From Bacteroidales bacterium (GTDB taxonomy: Bacteria; Bacteroidota; Bacteroidia; Bacteroidales; WCHB1-69): 64,000 nt of DNA. A model generated the notes under the pieces. That model saw only the letters and a program-made list of their open reading frames with translations. It had not been told where the DNA came from and made no database searches. The DNA lies in NCBI GenBank assembly GCA_017394765.1, contig JAFPXF010000074.1, positions 1-64,000 of the forward strand, read 5' to 3'. The position numbers and the translations under genes were made by a program. Within the stretch, counting starts at the first letter, position 1. Each line of letters begins with the position of its first letter. Of the stretch, positions 36,733 through 45,235 are shown in pieces.

Positions 36733-37685
36733 AACCCAGACAAGCTCTTTTTCACCTCCACGATTTTTTCCAAGGTGACTTTGGCGTGGCGCAGTTCGGC
36801 GTCGAGGGTTTGCCCGCCCACGTGCGGGGTGAGGATGACATTCTCCATAGCGGCCAGGGCGTGCATTGCTTCCGGCCACTCCTGCTTGGGCAGGTTTTGG
36901 AGCCGCGTGTTCTCGTATTCGAGCACGTCGAGGGCTGCGCCGAGAACCTTCCCGCTCTGCAGACCGCGTGCCAAGGCAGCGCAATCCACTACCAACCCGC
37001 GCGAGCTGTTGAGCAGCAGGAACGGGTGCGGCATCTTCTCGATAAATTCGCTGTTGATGAGATGGAGATTTTCTGGGATGTAGTTGACGTGCAGGGAGAT
37101 TACGTCACAACGAGTGCACAATTCCTCCAACGAGACCATCTTGGCGTACTCGTCGCCCGCATGGGGATTGTAGCGGTCGTAGGCATACACCTCGCAGCCG
37201 AGAGCATGCAGCAGATGCGCGAAGGCGGGGCCCGTGTGCCCGTAGCCGATGATGCCGTAGGTGTGTGCTTGCAGCTCGGTGCCCTTGTTTTTCTCGCGCA
37301 GCCACTTGCCGGTCCGCACCTCGCGGTCGGCGGAGGGAATGTGGCGCAGGAGGCCCAACAGCAGGCCGAGGCAATGTTCCGCCACGGCGTGGGCGTTGCC
37401 CTCCGGCGTGGAAATGACCCGGATGCCCCGCGATTCGGCGTAGGCGACGTCGATGTTTTCCACGCCTGCCCCGATGCGCACAATGAAACGCAACGACGGC
37501 TTGGTGTCAAGAAGCGCCCGGTCCACCACAAAGCGGCTGCGAATCACCAGGCCGAACAGATTGTCCGGCCTGGCGCAGAATTGTTCGTATGTCTCTGATA
37601 GGTTGGTGGTGCAGTCAAACCCCTGTGCCTGAAGTTGCTCCGACAGGTAGGGGTGGACGCGGTCCACGATGAGGATGCTGGCCAT
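36729..37685 (-). CDS. NAD-dependent 2-hydroxyacid dehydrogenase (SerA-like)
   Basis: 318 residues, catalytic-plus-NAD length without the C-terminal ACT domain of long SerA. The NAD-binding Rossmann motif is GIIGYGHTGPAFAHLLHALG with Asp at the end of beta-2 (AYDRYN). The substrate region RIGAGVENIDV, the Glu in STPEGNAHAVAEH and the catalytic His in LTPHVGGQT fit the D-isomer-specific dehydrogenase family. Could be 3-phosphoglycerate dehydrogenase or a related hydroxyacid or hydroxypyruvate reductase. Its ATG overlaps the stop of the upstream old-yellow-enzyme gene (TAATG), so translation is coupled. Last gene of the six-gene minus-strand run. Confidence 0.85.
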   Translation of the reverse strand: MASILIVDRVHPYLSEQLQAQGFDCTTNLSETYEQFCARPDNLFGLVIRSRFVVDRALLDTKPSLRFIVRIGAGVENIDVAYAESRGIRVISTPEGNAHAVAEHCLGLLLGLLRHIPSADREVRTGKWLREKNKGTELQAHTYGIIGYGHTGPAFAHLLHALGCEVYAYDRYNPHAGDEYAKMVSLEELCTRCDVISLHVNYIPENLHLINSEFIEKMPHPFLLLNSSRGLVVDCAALARGLQSGKVLGAALDVLEYENTRLQNLPKQEWPEAMHALAAMENVILTPHVGGQTLDAELRHAKVTLEKIVEVKKSLSGL

Positions 37686-38938
37686 TAGTGGTTGTCCCTT
37701 TCGACGTTTTTCTCCAGTTTCTCAATCTCCCGTTGCAGTCTGGCGGGCAGTTCGTTCTTCTCCATACACTGGTGGCATTTCATATCCAGCGTGTACATAC
37801 GGCCGATGCAGTAGTTGGAGTGTTTGCAGCCGCTGCGGGTCACCTCACCCGACTGGAGCTTGTTGACGAAGTCGGTGTCCTGGATCAGGGCGCGGGCCAT
37901 TTGGAAGGCCACGAAGCCGGAATCGAGCACCTTCTCCATATTGTCCTTGTCCACCATACCGCCCACATAGATGAGCGGCATCTTCAAGGCTTGGCGGAAC
38001 TTCATGGCGGTGTCGTAGAAATAGGCATCCTTGTAGGGCACGGTGGGGATGACGATGCGGCCACCGATGTTGACGCCGAATTTCAGCCACCAGAATTTCT
38101 TCATATCCATATAGTGGGCCATCGCCTTGAGGGGCATTGCGCCGTGCATCACCTCCATAGGGGCTTTGCTGACGAAGCCGGCGGTGAGCACGAGGGCGTG
38201 CACGCCGAGGCGCTCCAATTCCTGGGCCACCTTGATGCACTCGTCCACCTGCATACCGCTGCGGAAGCCGTCGTACATATTGGTTTTCACCACGATGGCC
38301 ATATCGTCCTTGGCCTCTTCCATCACGCGGGTGATGACGCGGCGCATAAAGCGCATGCGGTTTTCCAGCGAGCCGCCATATTCGTCTTTGCGGCGGTTGG
38401 TGTAGGGCGAGAGGAACTGGCTGATGAAGTAGCCGTGGCCGGCGTGTACCTCAATGCAGTCGAAGCCGGCGCGGCGGCACAAATCCACGGCTTTCCCGAA
38501 GTCCTCGACGATCTGGTCGATCTCGGGGATGGTGATCTTCTTGGTGAAAGTAGGTGAGTAGAGGTTGAAGCGCCCAGACGGGGAGAAGGGTTTCTGCCCG
38601 CAGGTGGCCCGATGGGTCATGTTGCCGCAGTGGCCGATCTGGATGGAGGCCTTTGCGCCTTCGGCGTGGATGGCATCGGTGAGCTTTTTCAACTCCGGCA
38701 CAATCTCTTCGCGCAGCCAAAGTTGGCCGTCGAAGGAGAGTCCGCTGCGGCTGACGGAGGCGTAGGCCACAGTGGTCATGCCGATACCGCCTTTGGCGAC
38801 GGCGGTGTGGTAGTTGAACAGTTCTTCGGTGGGTCTGTTGCCGTGGGCCATGTTTTCAAAGGCCGCGGAACGGATGGTGCGGTTGCGAAGGGTGATCGGA
38901 CCGATCTGACAAGGGGTGAAAATTTTGGATTCTGACAT
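37685..38938 (-). CDS. NADH:flavin oxidoreductase, old-yellow-enzyme family
   Basis: 417 residues. TIM-barrel FMN enzyme: early CQIGPITLRNR, the active-site region IQIGHCGNMTHR, the family signature EVHAGHGYFISQFLSPYTNRRKDEYGGSLENR, and the C-terminal GGMVDKDNMEKVLDSG FMN-phosphate loop are present. A Cys cluster near the C-terminus (CKHSNYCIGRM...KCHQCME) resembles the iron-sulfur ligands of 2,4-dienoyl-CoA-reductase-like relatives, but the long second half of those enzymes is absent. Substrate unknown; probably an enone or related reductase. Lies 7 bp after tatD and overlaps the next gene by one base. Confidence 0.88.
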   Translation of the reverse strand: MSESKIFTPCQIGPITLRNRTIRSAAFENMAHGNRPTEELFNYHTAVAKGGIGMTTVAYASVSRSGLSFDGQLWLREEIVPELKKLTDAIHAEGAKASIQIGHCGNMTHRATCGQKPFSPSGRFNLYSPTFTKKITIPEIDQIVEDFGKAVDLCRRAGFDCIEVHAGHGYFISQFLSPYTNRRKDEYGGSLENRMRFMRRVITRVMEEAKDDMAIVVKTNMYDGFRSGMQVDECIKVAQELERLGVHALVLTAGFVSKAPMEVMHGAMPLKAMAHYMDMKKFWWLKFGVNIGGRIVIPTVPYKDAYFYDTAMKFRQALKMPLIYVGGMVDKDNMEKVLDSGFVAFQMARALIQDTDFVNKLQSGEVTRSGCKHSNYCIGRMYTLDMKCHQCMEKNELPARLQREIEKLEKNVERDNH

Positions 38939-38945
38939 TGTTATT

Positions 38946-39722
38946 TTATTTTGGTATTTTCGTGAAGATGTTCTGTGCGTTAATTGTGGTTTGCTCCATG
39001 ACGCGCTCTACGGAGACATTGAAGATTTCGGCCATTTTCTGGGCTATGAGGGGGATGTAGGCGCTTTCGTTGCGCTTGCCGCGGTGCGGCACGGGAGCCA
39101 GATAGGGGGCATCCGTCTCCAAGACGACATGTTCCAGCCCCACGTGCGTTACGATGTCCTGCAGCTTGCTGTTCTTGAAGGTGAGCACGCCGCCCACGCC
39201 GATGGCGAAGCCATGGCGCACGGCCCAGTCGGCCTCCTGCACGCCGCCGGAGAAGCAGTGCATCACACCGGTAAGCTCGCCCGCCTTGAATTCCTGCAGG
39301 ATGGCGATGGCCTCCGCGTAGGCGTTCCGAATGTGCAGGGAGAGGGGCAGCTGACGGTCGCGGGCCCAGCAGAGCTGGCGGCGGAAAACCTCCTTCTGCT
39401 CAGCCTCGAACTTGCGGCTCCAGTAGTAGTCCAACCCGATTTCGCCCACGCCGACCACGTTGGCATCGTCGAAGTGCGGGGCCAGCAGGGCCAGCTCGCG
39501 CTCGAAATCTGCGTTTGTGTCTTCGGGATGAAGGCCCACCAGGGCGAAGATGTTGTCGGGAAAGAGCGACACGGCCTCCTGGATCTGGGCGGGTGTCGCA
39601 CTGTTCACGCAGCCTAACACCATCTGGGTGACCTGTGCGTCAAGTGCGCGCTGCACTGTTGCCTCGAAATCTTCGGGGTAATATTCGCGGTACAGGTGGG
39701 TGTGCGTGTCAATGTAATGCAT
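38946..39722 (-). CDS. tatD: TatD-family metal-dependent DNase
   Basis: 258 residues, normal length. The metal-binding motif DTHTHL is at residues 5-10, followed by GVGEIGLDYYW, LSLHIRNAY, GVMHCFSGG and ETDAPYLAPVPHRGKRNE. These are the conserved blocks of TatD nucleases, magnesium-dependent 3'-5' exonucleases acting on DNA or RNA. In the operon it follows the HAD phosphatase gene by 38 bp. Confidence 0.95.
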   Translation of the reverse strand: MHYIDTHTHLYREYYPEDFEATVQRALDAQVTQMVLGCVNSATPAQIQEAVSLFPDNIFALVGLHPEDTNADFERELALLAPHFDDANVVGVGEIGLDYYWSRKFEAEQKEVFRRQLCWARDRQLPLSLHIRNAYAEAIAILQEFKAGELTGVMHCFSGGVQEADWAVRHGFAIGVGGVLTFKNSKLQDIVTHVGLEHVVLETDAPYLAPVPHRGKRNESAYIPLIAQKMAEIFNVSVERVMEQTTINAQNIFTKIPK

Positions 39723-39760
39723 ATTGTTTTAAAAGGGTGCAAAAATACAAAAAAGCCCGT

Positions 39761-40408
39761 TTATAGCAAGTCGAGGATTTCATGGGGCGCGGCGATGATG
39801 TGTTCCGCATGCTCGCCTTCCAGCTCCTCGCGGGTGCGGTAGCCCCAAAGCAGGCCGATGGCCTCGATGCCGGCGCGGTGGGCCGTCTGCATGTCCACAG
39901 CAGTGTCGCCGAGGTAGAAGGTCTCCTCCTGAGTGCAGTTTGTGGCCGTCAGGATGTCATAGACTATTTGCGGGTCGGGTTTCACGGGAACGCCCTCACG
40001 CTGCCCGATGAGGGCGGAGAAGGTGACGGTGGGGAAGAAGTCGGTCATCAGCGGCACCACGGCAAACTGCGCCTTGTTGGTGGCCACGGCAATCTTGATG
40101 CCGCGCCGCTGCAGCTCCTCCAACACCTCCTTGACACCGGGATAGACGGTGGTCTTGTCGTACATGTGGATGTCGTAGTAAGCCTTGAACTCCCGCAGAC
40201 AGGTCTCGTGCATAAGCCCAGCCTTGTACCCGTCGGGCAGAATGCGGCGGATGAGCGTGGGCATTCCGTCGCCCACAAAATAGCGGTAGGCATCAACGGG
40301 ATGGATGGGGAAGCCATGGCTGGCAAGCACATGGTTCGCGGAGTCGGCAAGGTCCTCCAGACTGTCGAGCAAAGTGCCATCCAGATCGAATATGAGTAGT
40401 CTCTTCAT
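39761..40408 (-). CDS. HAD-family phosphatase (phosphoglycolate-phosphatase-like)
   Basis: 215 residues. Motif I FDLDGTLLDS with nucleophile Asp8 and Asp10, motif II within KIAVATNKAQ, and motif IV YLGDTAVDMQTAHRAG. Cap domain between ~15 and 80. This layout fits Gph/PGP-type HADs that remove phosphate from 2-phosphoglycolate or similar; a different small-phosphate substrate is possible. Twelve bases separate it from rfbC upstream. Confidence 0.88.
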   Translation of the reverse strand: MKRLLIFDLDGTLLDSLEDLADSANHVLASHGFPIHPVDAYRYFVGDGMPTLIRRILPDGYKAGLMHETCLREFKAYYDIHMYDKTTVYPGVKEVLEELQRRGIKIAVATNKAQFAVVPLMTDFFPTVTFSALIGQREGVPVKPDPQIVYDILTATNCTQEETFYLGDTAVDMQTAHRAGIEAIGLLWGYRTREELEGEHAEHIIAAPHEILDLL

Positions 40409-40420
40409 CTACAGCGGGTT

Positions 40421-40990
40421 TTATTGTGGACAGGCGAAGGTTTCATAGTCGAAGGGAGAAACAAAATCGCGAAAAACCTCGCCGTTCAAGTCCTTGGGCG
40501 AGGTGAGCGGATTTTCCACCTGCCAGTCGATGTGCAGGTCGGGGTCGTCGAAGCGGATGCTCCCCTCGGAGGCCTTGTTGTAGAAATTGGAACACTTGTA
40601 GGCAAAAAGGGTATTGTCTTCCAAAGCGGCAAAGCCGTGTGCGAAACCGGCGGGGATGTAAAATTGGGTGAAGTTGTCGGCGGTCAGCAGCACGGAGAAA
40701 TATTGTCCGTAGGTGGGACTGCCGTGCCGGATATCGACGGCATAGTCGATGGCGGCGCCTTGCAGGATGCGCACCAGCTTGGCTTGGGCGAAAGGCGGCT
40801 TTTGGAAATGGAGCCCGCGCACCACCCCTTTCTGGGAACACGACTGGTTGTCCTGCACCCAGTGCTCGCGGATGCCCAACTCCGCCAGAGTGCGTTCGTT
40901 AAAACTCTCGAAAAAATAGCCGCGGTCGTCCTTGAACACATCGGGTTGCAGGACAGCCAAGCCATTGATATCGGTACGGGTGATTTTCAT
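40421..40990 (-). CDS. rfbC: dTDP-4-dehydrorhamnose 3,5-epimerase
   Basis: 189 residues, typical for RmlC cupin epimerases that act on dTDP-4-keto-6-deoxyglucose in dTDP-L-rhamnose synthesis. Conserved DDRGYFFESFNE, QDNQSCSQKGVVRGLHFQ (catalytic His), AVDIRHGSPTYGQ, FYIPAGFAHGF and the Tyr-containing YKCSNFYNK are present. It stands apart from other rfb genes, which are not in the window; instead it sits between a ClC channel gene and a HAD phosphatase gene. Confidence 0.95.
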   Translation of the reverse strand: MKITRTDINGLAVLQPDVFKDDRGYFFESFNERTLAELGIREHWVQDNQSCSQKGVVRGLHFQKPPFAQAKLVRILQGAAIDYAVDIRHGSPTYGQYFSVLLTADNFTQFYIPAGFAHGFAALEDNTLFAYKCSNFYNKASEGSIRFDDPDLHIDWQVENPLTSPKDLNGEVFRDFVSPFDYETFACPQ

Positions 40991-41023
40991 GAAGGAATGT
41001 TTAGATTGGTATAATGGTTGTTG

Positions 41024-42811
41024 TCAATCCTCGGAATTGGCGGCGATGAAGTTCTGGTACCGCGACAGGAACTGGGCCTTCGACAGGAACCCGATATAGG
41101 TGCGGTCGCGACTGATCACAGGCATGTTGAAATTGCCGGTGCGTTTGAACTTCTCAAGGACCAGTGCGGCGCTGTCGTCTTCGTAAATGAATTCTTCCGG
41201 CTCGATCATGAGGTCCTCGACGACAACGAGGTCGTAGAGCTCCGTTTGGAAGATGATGTCACGGTGGTCGTCCATGACAAGGAGGCCCATGAAATGGTTT
41301 TCATTGTCAGTGACCACGAAGAGGTTGCGTTTGCTTTTGGCGATGCACTCCGTGTATTTGCGCAGTTTGCTGTGTGCGGGCACGGTGCTGATGTTGTGGT
41401 CAATGATGTTGTGCCATTGTAGTTTGCGAAGGGCGAACTTGTCCTTGTTGTGGGTTTTGAGGTTGTCCTTTTCGGCCAAAGGCTGTGTGTAGATGGAGTA
41501 TTTCTCAAAGGGGTTGATGCTGAGGTAGGAGCAGGCGGCGGTAATCATCAGGGGGATGAGCAGGGTGTATCCCGTGGAGAGCTCCGCGATGAGAAACATG
41601 GCGGTCAAGGGGGCCTGCATCACGCCCGTCATGACACCGGCCATGCCCGCGAGGATGAAATTCACGTATGGCAGGTGCAGTCCCAACAGGTTGTTGGCCA
41701 ATCCCGCCACGAAGAAGCCTGTGAAGGCGCCGATGAACAGGGTGGGGGCGAAGACACCTCCGATGCCGCCCGCCGATGTGGTGAACGTGGTGGCGAACAC
41801 TTTCATCAAGATGATGCCCGCGAATGCCAGTAGCACAATCATCTGGCTGGAGAACAGGCCGTTCAGCGGCGAGCCGACAAAGAGGCTTGCATAATCGCCG
41901 TTCAGCAGGGAGTTGATATTGTCGTAGCCTTCGCCGTAGAAAACGGGGAAAATATAGATGAGGCCGCAGAGCATGACACCCCCCACAAGGGCGCGCGCAT
42001 AAACCTGCTTGATACGCTTCATCTGTTTCTCGATCCAGCGCGACACCCGCAGGAAATAGACGGAGATGAGGCCTGTGAGAACCCCGAGGAGGATATAGAA
42101 GGGGATGTTGCTGAGGTGGAAAGCCTGGGTGGCGTCGATGTGGAACATCACATCGTGGCCCAAAAAGAGCAGGGACATGACGGTGCCGGTGGCGGCGGAG
42201 AGCAGCAGGGGCAGGATGGCGCTGCCGGTGAGGTCGAGCATGAGGACCTCGAAAGTGAAGACGATGGCAGCGATGGGGGCCTTGAAGATGGCGGCCATGG
42301 CCGCAGCGGAGCCGCAGGCCAGCAGCAAGGTGGTCTGCCGGGCGTTGAGCCTGAAAAAACGGGCCATGTTGGAGCCGATGGCGGAACCTGTCAGCACGAT
42401 GGGGGCCTCCAACCCCACCGAACCGCCGAAGCCGACAGTGATGGCGCTGGAAACCATGGAGGAATACACATTGTGGAAGCGCAGCTTGCCGTCGCTCTTG
42501 CAGATGGCCTTGAGCACAATGCTGACCCCGTGGCTGAGGTCGTCGCGCACCACACGGCGCACAAACAGCAGGGTGAGCAGGATGCCCACGACAGGCAGGA
42601 TGAGATAGAGATAGTTGACTTGTGCATTGGGGAAGGCGCTGCCCAGTGCGCGCGTGGTGAAATGGACAAGGTTCTTGATGACCACGGCGGCAGCGGCACC
42701 CAGAATGCCGATGATGACGCTCAGGATGAGTACGATGGTCCGTGTCTTGAAATGCGTCGTGACAAAGCGCCGCACGGCCGCCAGCCTTTTCAGGAACTTC
42801 CGTTTTTTCAT
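41024..42811 (-). CDS. ClC-family chloride channel/transporter with two CBS domains
   Basis: 595 residues. The membrane part (~1-440) has ClC signatures: GSVGLEAPIVLTGSAIGS (the gating Glu region, GxEAP here rather than GREGP), GGIGGVFAPTLFIGAFTG, and GMAGVMTGVMQAPLTAMFL. The C-terminal part holds a CBS pair (DHNISTVPAHSKL...NLFVVTDNENHFMGLL; DSAALVLEKFKRTGNFNMPVISRD). Retained Glu makes a proton-coupled exchanger possible. First gene of the operon reading toward 36729; a TATCTTTG box lies at 42829-42836. Confidence 0.92.
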   Translation of the reverse strand: MKKRKFLKRLAAVRRFVTTHFKTRTIVLILSVIIGILGAAAAVVIKNLVHFTTRALGSAFPNAQVNYLYLILPVVGILLTLLFVRRVVRDDLSHGVSIVLKAICKSDGKLRFHNVYSSMVSSAITVGFGGSVGLEAPIVLTGSAIGSNMARFFRLNARQTTLLLACGSAAAMAAIFKAPIAAIVFTFEVLMLDLTGSAILPLLLSAATGTVMSLLFLGHDVMFHIDATQAFHLSNIPFYILLGVLTGLISVYFLRVSRWIEKQMKRIKQVYARALVGGVMLCGLIYIFPVFYGEGYDNINSLLNGDYASLFVGSPLNGLFSSQMIVLLAFAGIILMKVFATTFTTSAGGIGGVFAPTLFIGAFTGFFVAGLANNLLGLHLPYVNFILAGMAGVMTGVMQAPLTAMFLIAELSTGYTLLIPLMITAACSYLSINPFEKYSIYTQPLAEKDNLKTHNKDKFALRKLQWHNIIDHNISTVPAHSKLRKYTECIAKSKRNLFVVTDNENHFMGLLVMDDHRDIIFQTELYDLVVVEDLMIEPEEFIYEDDSAALVLEKFKRTGNFNMPVISRDRTYIGFLSKAQFLSRYQNFIAANSED

Positions 42812-42828
42812 TGCTGTAAAAGGAGCGG

Positions 42829-42836
42829 CAAAGATA
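42829..42836 (-). promoter_or_regulatory. Candidate -7 box of clc operon
   Basis: Minus-strand TATCTTTG, 18 bp before the clc ATG at 42811. Confidence 0.5.
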
Positions 42837-42880
42837 CAAAAAAAGGGGACAGGGTATAAACCTGGAGGGCTGATGAAAAG

Positions 42881-42904
42881 AAAAGCGGGCCATGGCCCGC
42901 TTTT
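42881..42904 (-). terminator. Palindromic terminator of outer-membrane protein gene
   Basis: AAAAGCGGGCCATGGCCCGCTTTT is described by its halves: AAAAGCGGGCCA pairs perfectly with TGGCCCGCTTTT. It lies 2 bp beyond the stop of the gene at 42906-43490 and gives T-runs in both directions. Confidence 0.8.
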
Positions 42905-42905
42905 C

Positions 42906-43490
42906 TTAGAATGTGTAACCGACTTTCACGTCGATGCCACCATTAATATCGTTGTTGTAGCGAGGACTGGTCCGGATGAAGAATCCGGCGGTGAAAGAGA
43001 AGGCTTTCACCTTGAAGCCCGAGGCGATGGTGGCATAGAGGCCAAAACCGTGACCCTTCACAGGTATCGGTCCCCCATGGTAATATTCATCGTTAATTTC
43101 ATCATAGTAGATTCCATCGTCCCAGTCGTAGTAGTTCCAGAAGTTGAACGTGGTGCCGGCGGCGATGTTGATGAGCGGTTTCAATGCGCGGGGTCTGTCA
43201 AAGTAGTGGCGGTAGTTGAGGAAGAGAGGCACGCCTTGGCCGTTGTCGATGTCGATGGAATAGCCCACACCGATACCGAGCAGGTCGTTGGTGCGGTTGA
43301 ATTTGAGGCTGTTGACGAAGATGCCGTTGAAGCCGATGTTGCCTCCCAGAAAGAAGCCATACTCGTTGATCATATTGTAGGAGAGTCTCTTCTCAGGCTG
43401 CGGGGTTTGGCCTGCAGATTGGGCAAAAAGAGACTGGCTGGCAAGCAGTAGAACTGCTAACAGTGTGGTAACAAATACGTTTTTTCTCAT
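42906..43490 (-). CDS. Outer-membrane beta-barrel protein
   Basis: 194 residues from ATG 43490; the longer frame to 43628 is leader. The signal peptide MRKNVFVTTLLAVLLLASQSLFAQ is followed by alternating strands (YGFFLGGNIGFNGIFV, LLGIGVGYSIDI, HGFGLYATIASGFKVKAFSFTAGFFIR) and ends in the aromatic YTF, typical of outer-membrane barrels assembled by BAM. Probably an eight-stranded OmpW/porin-family-like barrel. A -7 box is at 43567-43574. Confidence 0.75.
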   Translation of the reverse strand: MRKNVFVTTLLAVLLLASQSLFAQSAGQTPQPEKRLSYNMINEYGFFLGGNIGFNGIFVNSLKFNRTNDLLGIGVGYSIDIDNGQGVPLFLNYRHYFDRPRALKPLINIAAGTTFNFWNYYDWDDGIYYDEINDEYYHGGPIPVKGHGFGLYATIASGFKVKAFSFTAGFFIRTSPRYNNDINGGIDVKVGYTF

Positions 43491-43566
43491 AGCTGTGTAT
43501 TTTAGATTTTTGGATAACGTGGTATATTGGGTTTTATTGTAAAATGTCCAATCGAAAACGAGCACG

Positions 43567-43574
43567 CAAAAATA
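43567..43574 (-). promoter_or_regulatory. Candidate -7 box of outer-membrane protein gene
   Basis: Minus-strand TATTTTTG, 77 bp before the ATG at 43490. Confidence 0.35.
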
Positions 43575-43640
43575 GAAAAAAATTTGCAAGAACCCCGCCA
43601 TCACCAATAGCGAATAGCTAATCGCCAATGGCCAAACCCC

Positions 43641-44060
43641 CTACACGCTCCCCAAATCCACAGGGGTGATCTGTCCCGTGTCGAATTGTATGGAGAAGAA
43701 ATACTGGGCGATGCCGTTGGTGACGCCAAGGACAGGGGCGTGCAGCGTGCTATTGTAGCGCCCCGCCTGTTCCAGCACCGCCTGGGTGATCTCCACCTCC
43801 GGGGCTTTGCACTCCACGACCATGTAGGGCTTGCGATCGTCCCCGAAGACGACGATGTCGTAGCGTTTGGTCAGTCCGTTGACAGTGATGGCCTTCTCAA
43901 TGGAAAGATGGGATGCGGGCACTTTTTTGACATTCAGCAAGTAAAGGATGAAGATCTGGCGTACGCGCTCCTCCGGCGTCAACAAAAGCCATTTGCGACG
44001 AATGGGGTCGAAAACTTCCGTTCTGCCCCCTTGCTCCCGTTGTTTGAAAGTGTATTCCAT
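43641..44060 (-). CDS. HsdR N-terminal-like (type I restriction R_N) orphan
   Basis: 139 residues from ATG 44060. Contains RRKWLLLTPEERVRQIFILYLLN, then LTKRYDIVVF and PYMVVECKAPEVEI, the D...ECK arrangement of PD-(D/E)XK nucleases, as in the HSDR_N_2 domain. It lacks the helicase part and no hsdM/hsdS is nearby, so a restriction role is unlikely to be classical. The start overlaps the nspC stop by one base (TAATG), so the two are translated together. This short stand-alone family is common in Bacteroidota; its role is unknown. Confidence 0.7.
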   Translation of the reverse strand: MEYTFKQREQGGRTEVFDPIRRKWLLLTPEERVRQIFILYLLNVKKVPASHLSIEKAITVNGLTKRYDIVVFGDDRKPYMVVECKAPEVEITQAVLEQAGRYNSTLHAPVLGVTNGIAQYFFSIQFDTGQITPVDLGSV

Positions 44061-45211
44061 TATCCCAATTTGGCTTTGTAGGAGAGATAGTCGCCCGGCT
44101 CCGACAGCAACTCGAACTCGCCGTCGCGGTGAATCATCCCGATGGAGGGGTGCGCCACCCCGTTGAAGAAGGTGGTCTTCACCATCGTGTAGTGGATCAT
44201 ATCGTCGAAGACGATGCGGTCGCCCACCTCCAAGGGCTCGTCGAAGGCGAAGTCGCCCATACCGATATAGTCGCCGGCCAGACAGGAGCAACCGCCCAAG
44301 CGATAGACGAACTTGTCGCCCTCGGTGGGCTCGTGCGCCCCGAGCACGGTGGGCTTGTAGGGCATCTCCAAACAGTCGGGCATGTGGCAGGCGAAGGAGA
44401 CGTTGAGCATCGCGATTTTGATGCCCTTGTTCACGACGATGTCCTCCACGGTGGAGGTGAGCACGCCGGTCTGCCAGCCCACGGCCTCGCCCGGCTCGAG
44501 GATAACCTCTTCGAGGTTCGGGTAGCGGCTGCGGAAATTCTTCAGCAGCTGGATGAGGTGCGGGATGTTGTAGTCGGCGCGGGTGATATGGTGCCCGCCG
44601 CCGAAGTTGACCCACTTGCACTGGCGGATATGGTTGGCGAAGCGCTGCTCAAAAGCCTCCAAGCAGTGTTCCAGCGCGTAGCTGTCGTTCTCGCAGAGCA
44701 CATGGAAGTGCAGTCCCTCGATGCCCTCGGGCAGGTCGGCAGGCAGGTCTTCGGCCAGGATGCCCAAGCGCGAGCCCGGCAGCGCAGGGTTGTAAAGGTC
44801 TGTTTCGATTTCCGAGTATTCGGGGTTTACGCGCAACCCGAAACTTACCTTCTTCGGACTGTTCAGCGCGGTCTCCTTATACTTGTCCCACTGGCTTAAA
44901 GAGTTGAAGGTCAAGTGGCTGCTATAGATGAGCAGTTGCGGGAACTCGTGCTCGAAATAGACAGGCGCGTAGGTGTGCGCGTCGCAGCACATCTCCTCGG
45001 AGATGAGGCGTGCCTCGTGGAGCGAGGAGGCGGTGGCGCCCGCCAGGTAGCTTTTGACCAGCGGGAAGGAGTGCCAGAACGAGTATCCCTTAAGGGCGCA
45101 GATGATGGAGACGTTGGCCTCTTTTTGCACGAGGTCAAGCAGTTGCAGGTTGGCCTCCAAAGCGGCTTCCGATTGGATATAGCAAGGGGAGGGGAGGGAA
45201 TCGTAATTCAT
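44060..45211 (-). CDS. nspC: Carboxynorspermidine decarboxylase
   Basis: 383 residues. PLP-dependent fold-III decarboxylase that makes norspermidine or spermidine in the alternative polyamine pathway. N-terminal LPSPCYIQSEAALEANLQLL and PLP-Lys region SIICALKGYSFWHSFPL, HFHVLCENDSYALEHCLEAF, and C-terminal DFAFDEPLEVGDRIVFDDMIHYTMVKTTFFNG match NspC. It lies 24 bp after higA and overlaps the HsdR_N-like gene. Carboxynorspermidine dehydrogenase (its partner) is not in the window. Confidence 0.93.
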   Translation of the reverse strand: MNYDSLPSPCYIQSEAALEANLQLLDLVQKEANVSIICALKGYSFWHSFPLVKSYLAGATASSLHEARLISEEMCCDAHTYAPVYFEHEFPQLLIYSSHLTFNSLSQWDKYKETALNSPKKVSFGLRVNPEYSEIETDLYNPALPGSRLGILAEDLPADLPEGIEGLHFHVLCENDSYALEHCLEAFEQRFANHIRQCKWVNFGGGHHITRADYNIPHLIQLLKNFRSRYPNLEEVILEPGEAVGWQTGVLTSTVEDIVVNKGIKIAMLNVSFACHMPDCLEMPYKPTVLGAHEPTEGDKFVYRLGGCSCLAGDYIGMGDFAFDEPLEVGDRIVFDDMIHYTMVKTTFFNGVAHPSIGMIHRDGEFELLSEPGDYLSYKAKLG

Positions 45212-45235
45212 AATTGAGAATTGATAATATACATT

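Noticed and set aside
41505..42893. 462-residue minus-strand frame overlapping clc
   Set aside because: Different frame on the same strand as the ClC gene; Pro/Arg/His-rich, no family pattern.
43590..43640. AT-rich TAGCGAATAGCTAATCGCC palindrome-like stretch
   Set aside because: Looks like the common short Bacteroidota intergenic filler; no gene or regulatory arrangement supports more.
44058..44621. N-terminal extension of the HsdR_N-like gene
   Set aside because: The frame upstream of 44060 is out of frame through nspC and Arg/Pro/His-rich; the ATG at 44060 overlapping the nspC stop is the better start.
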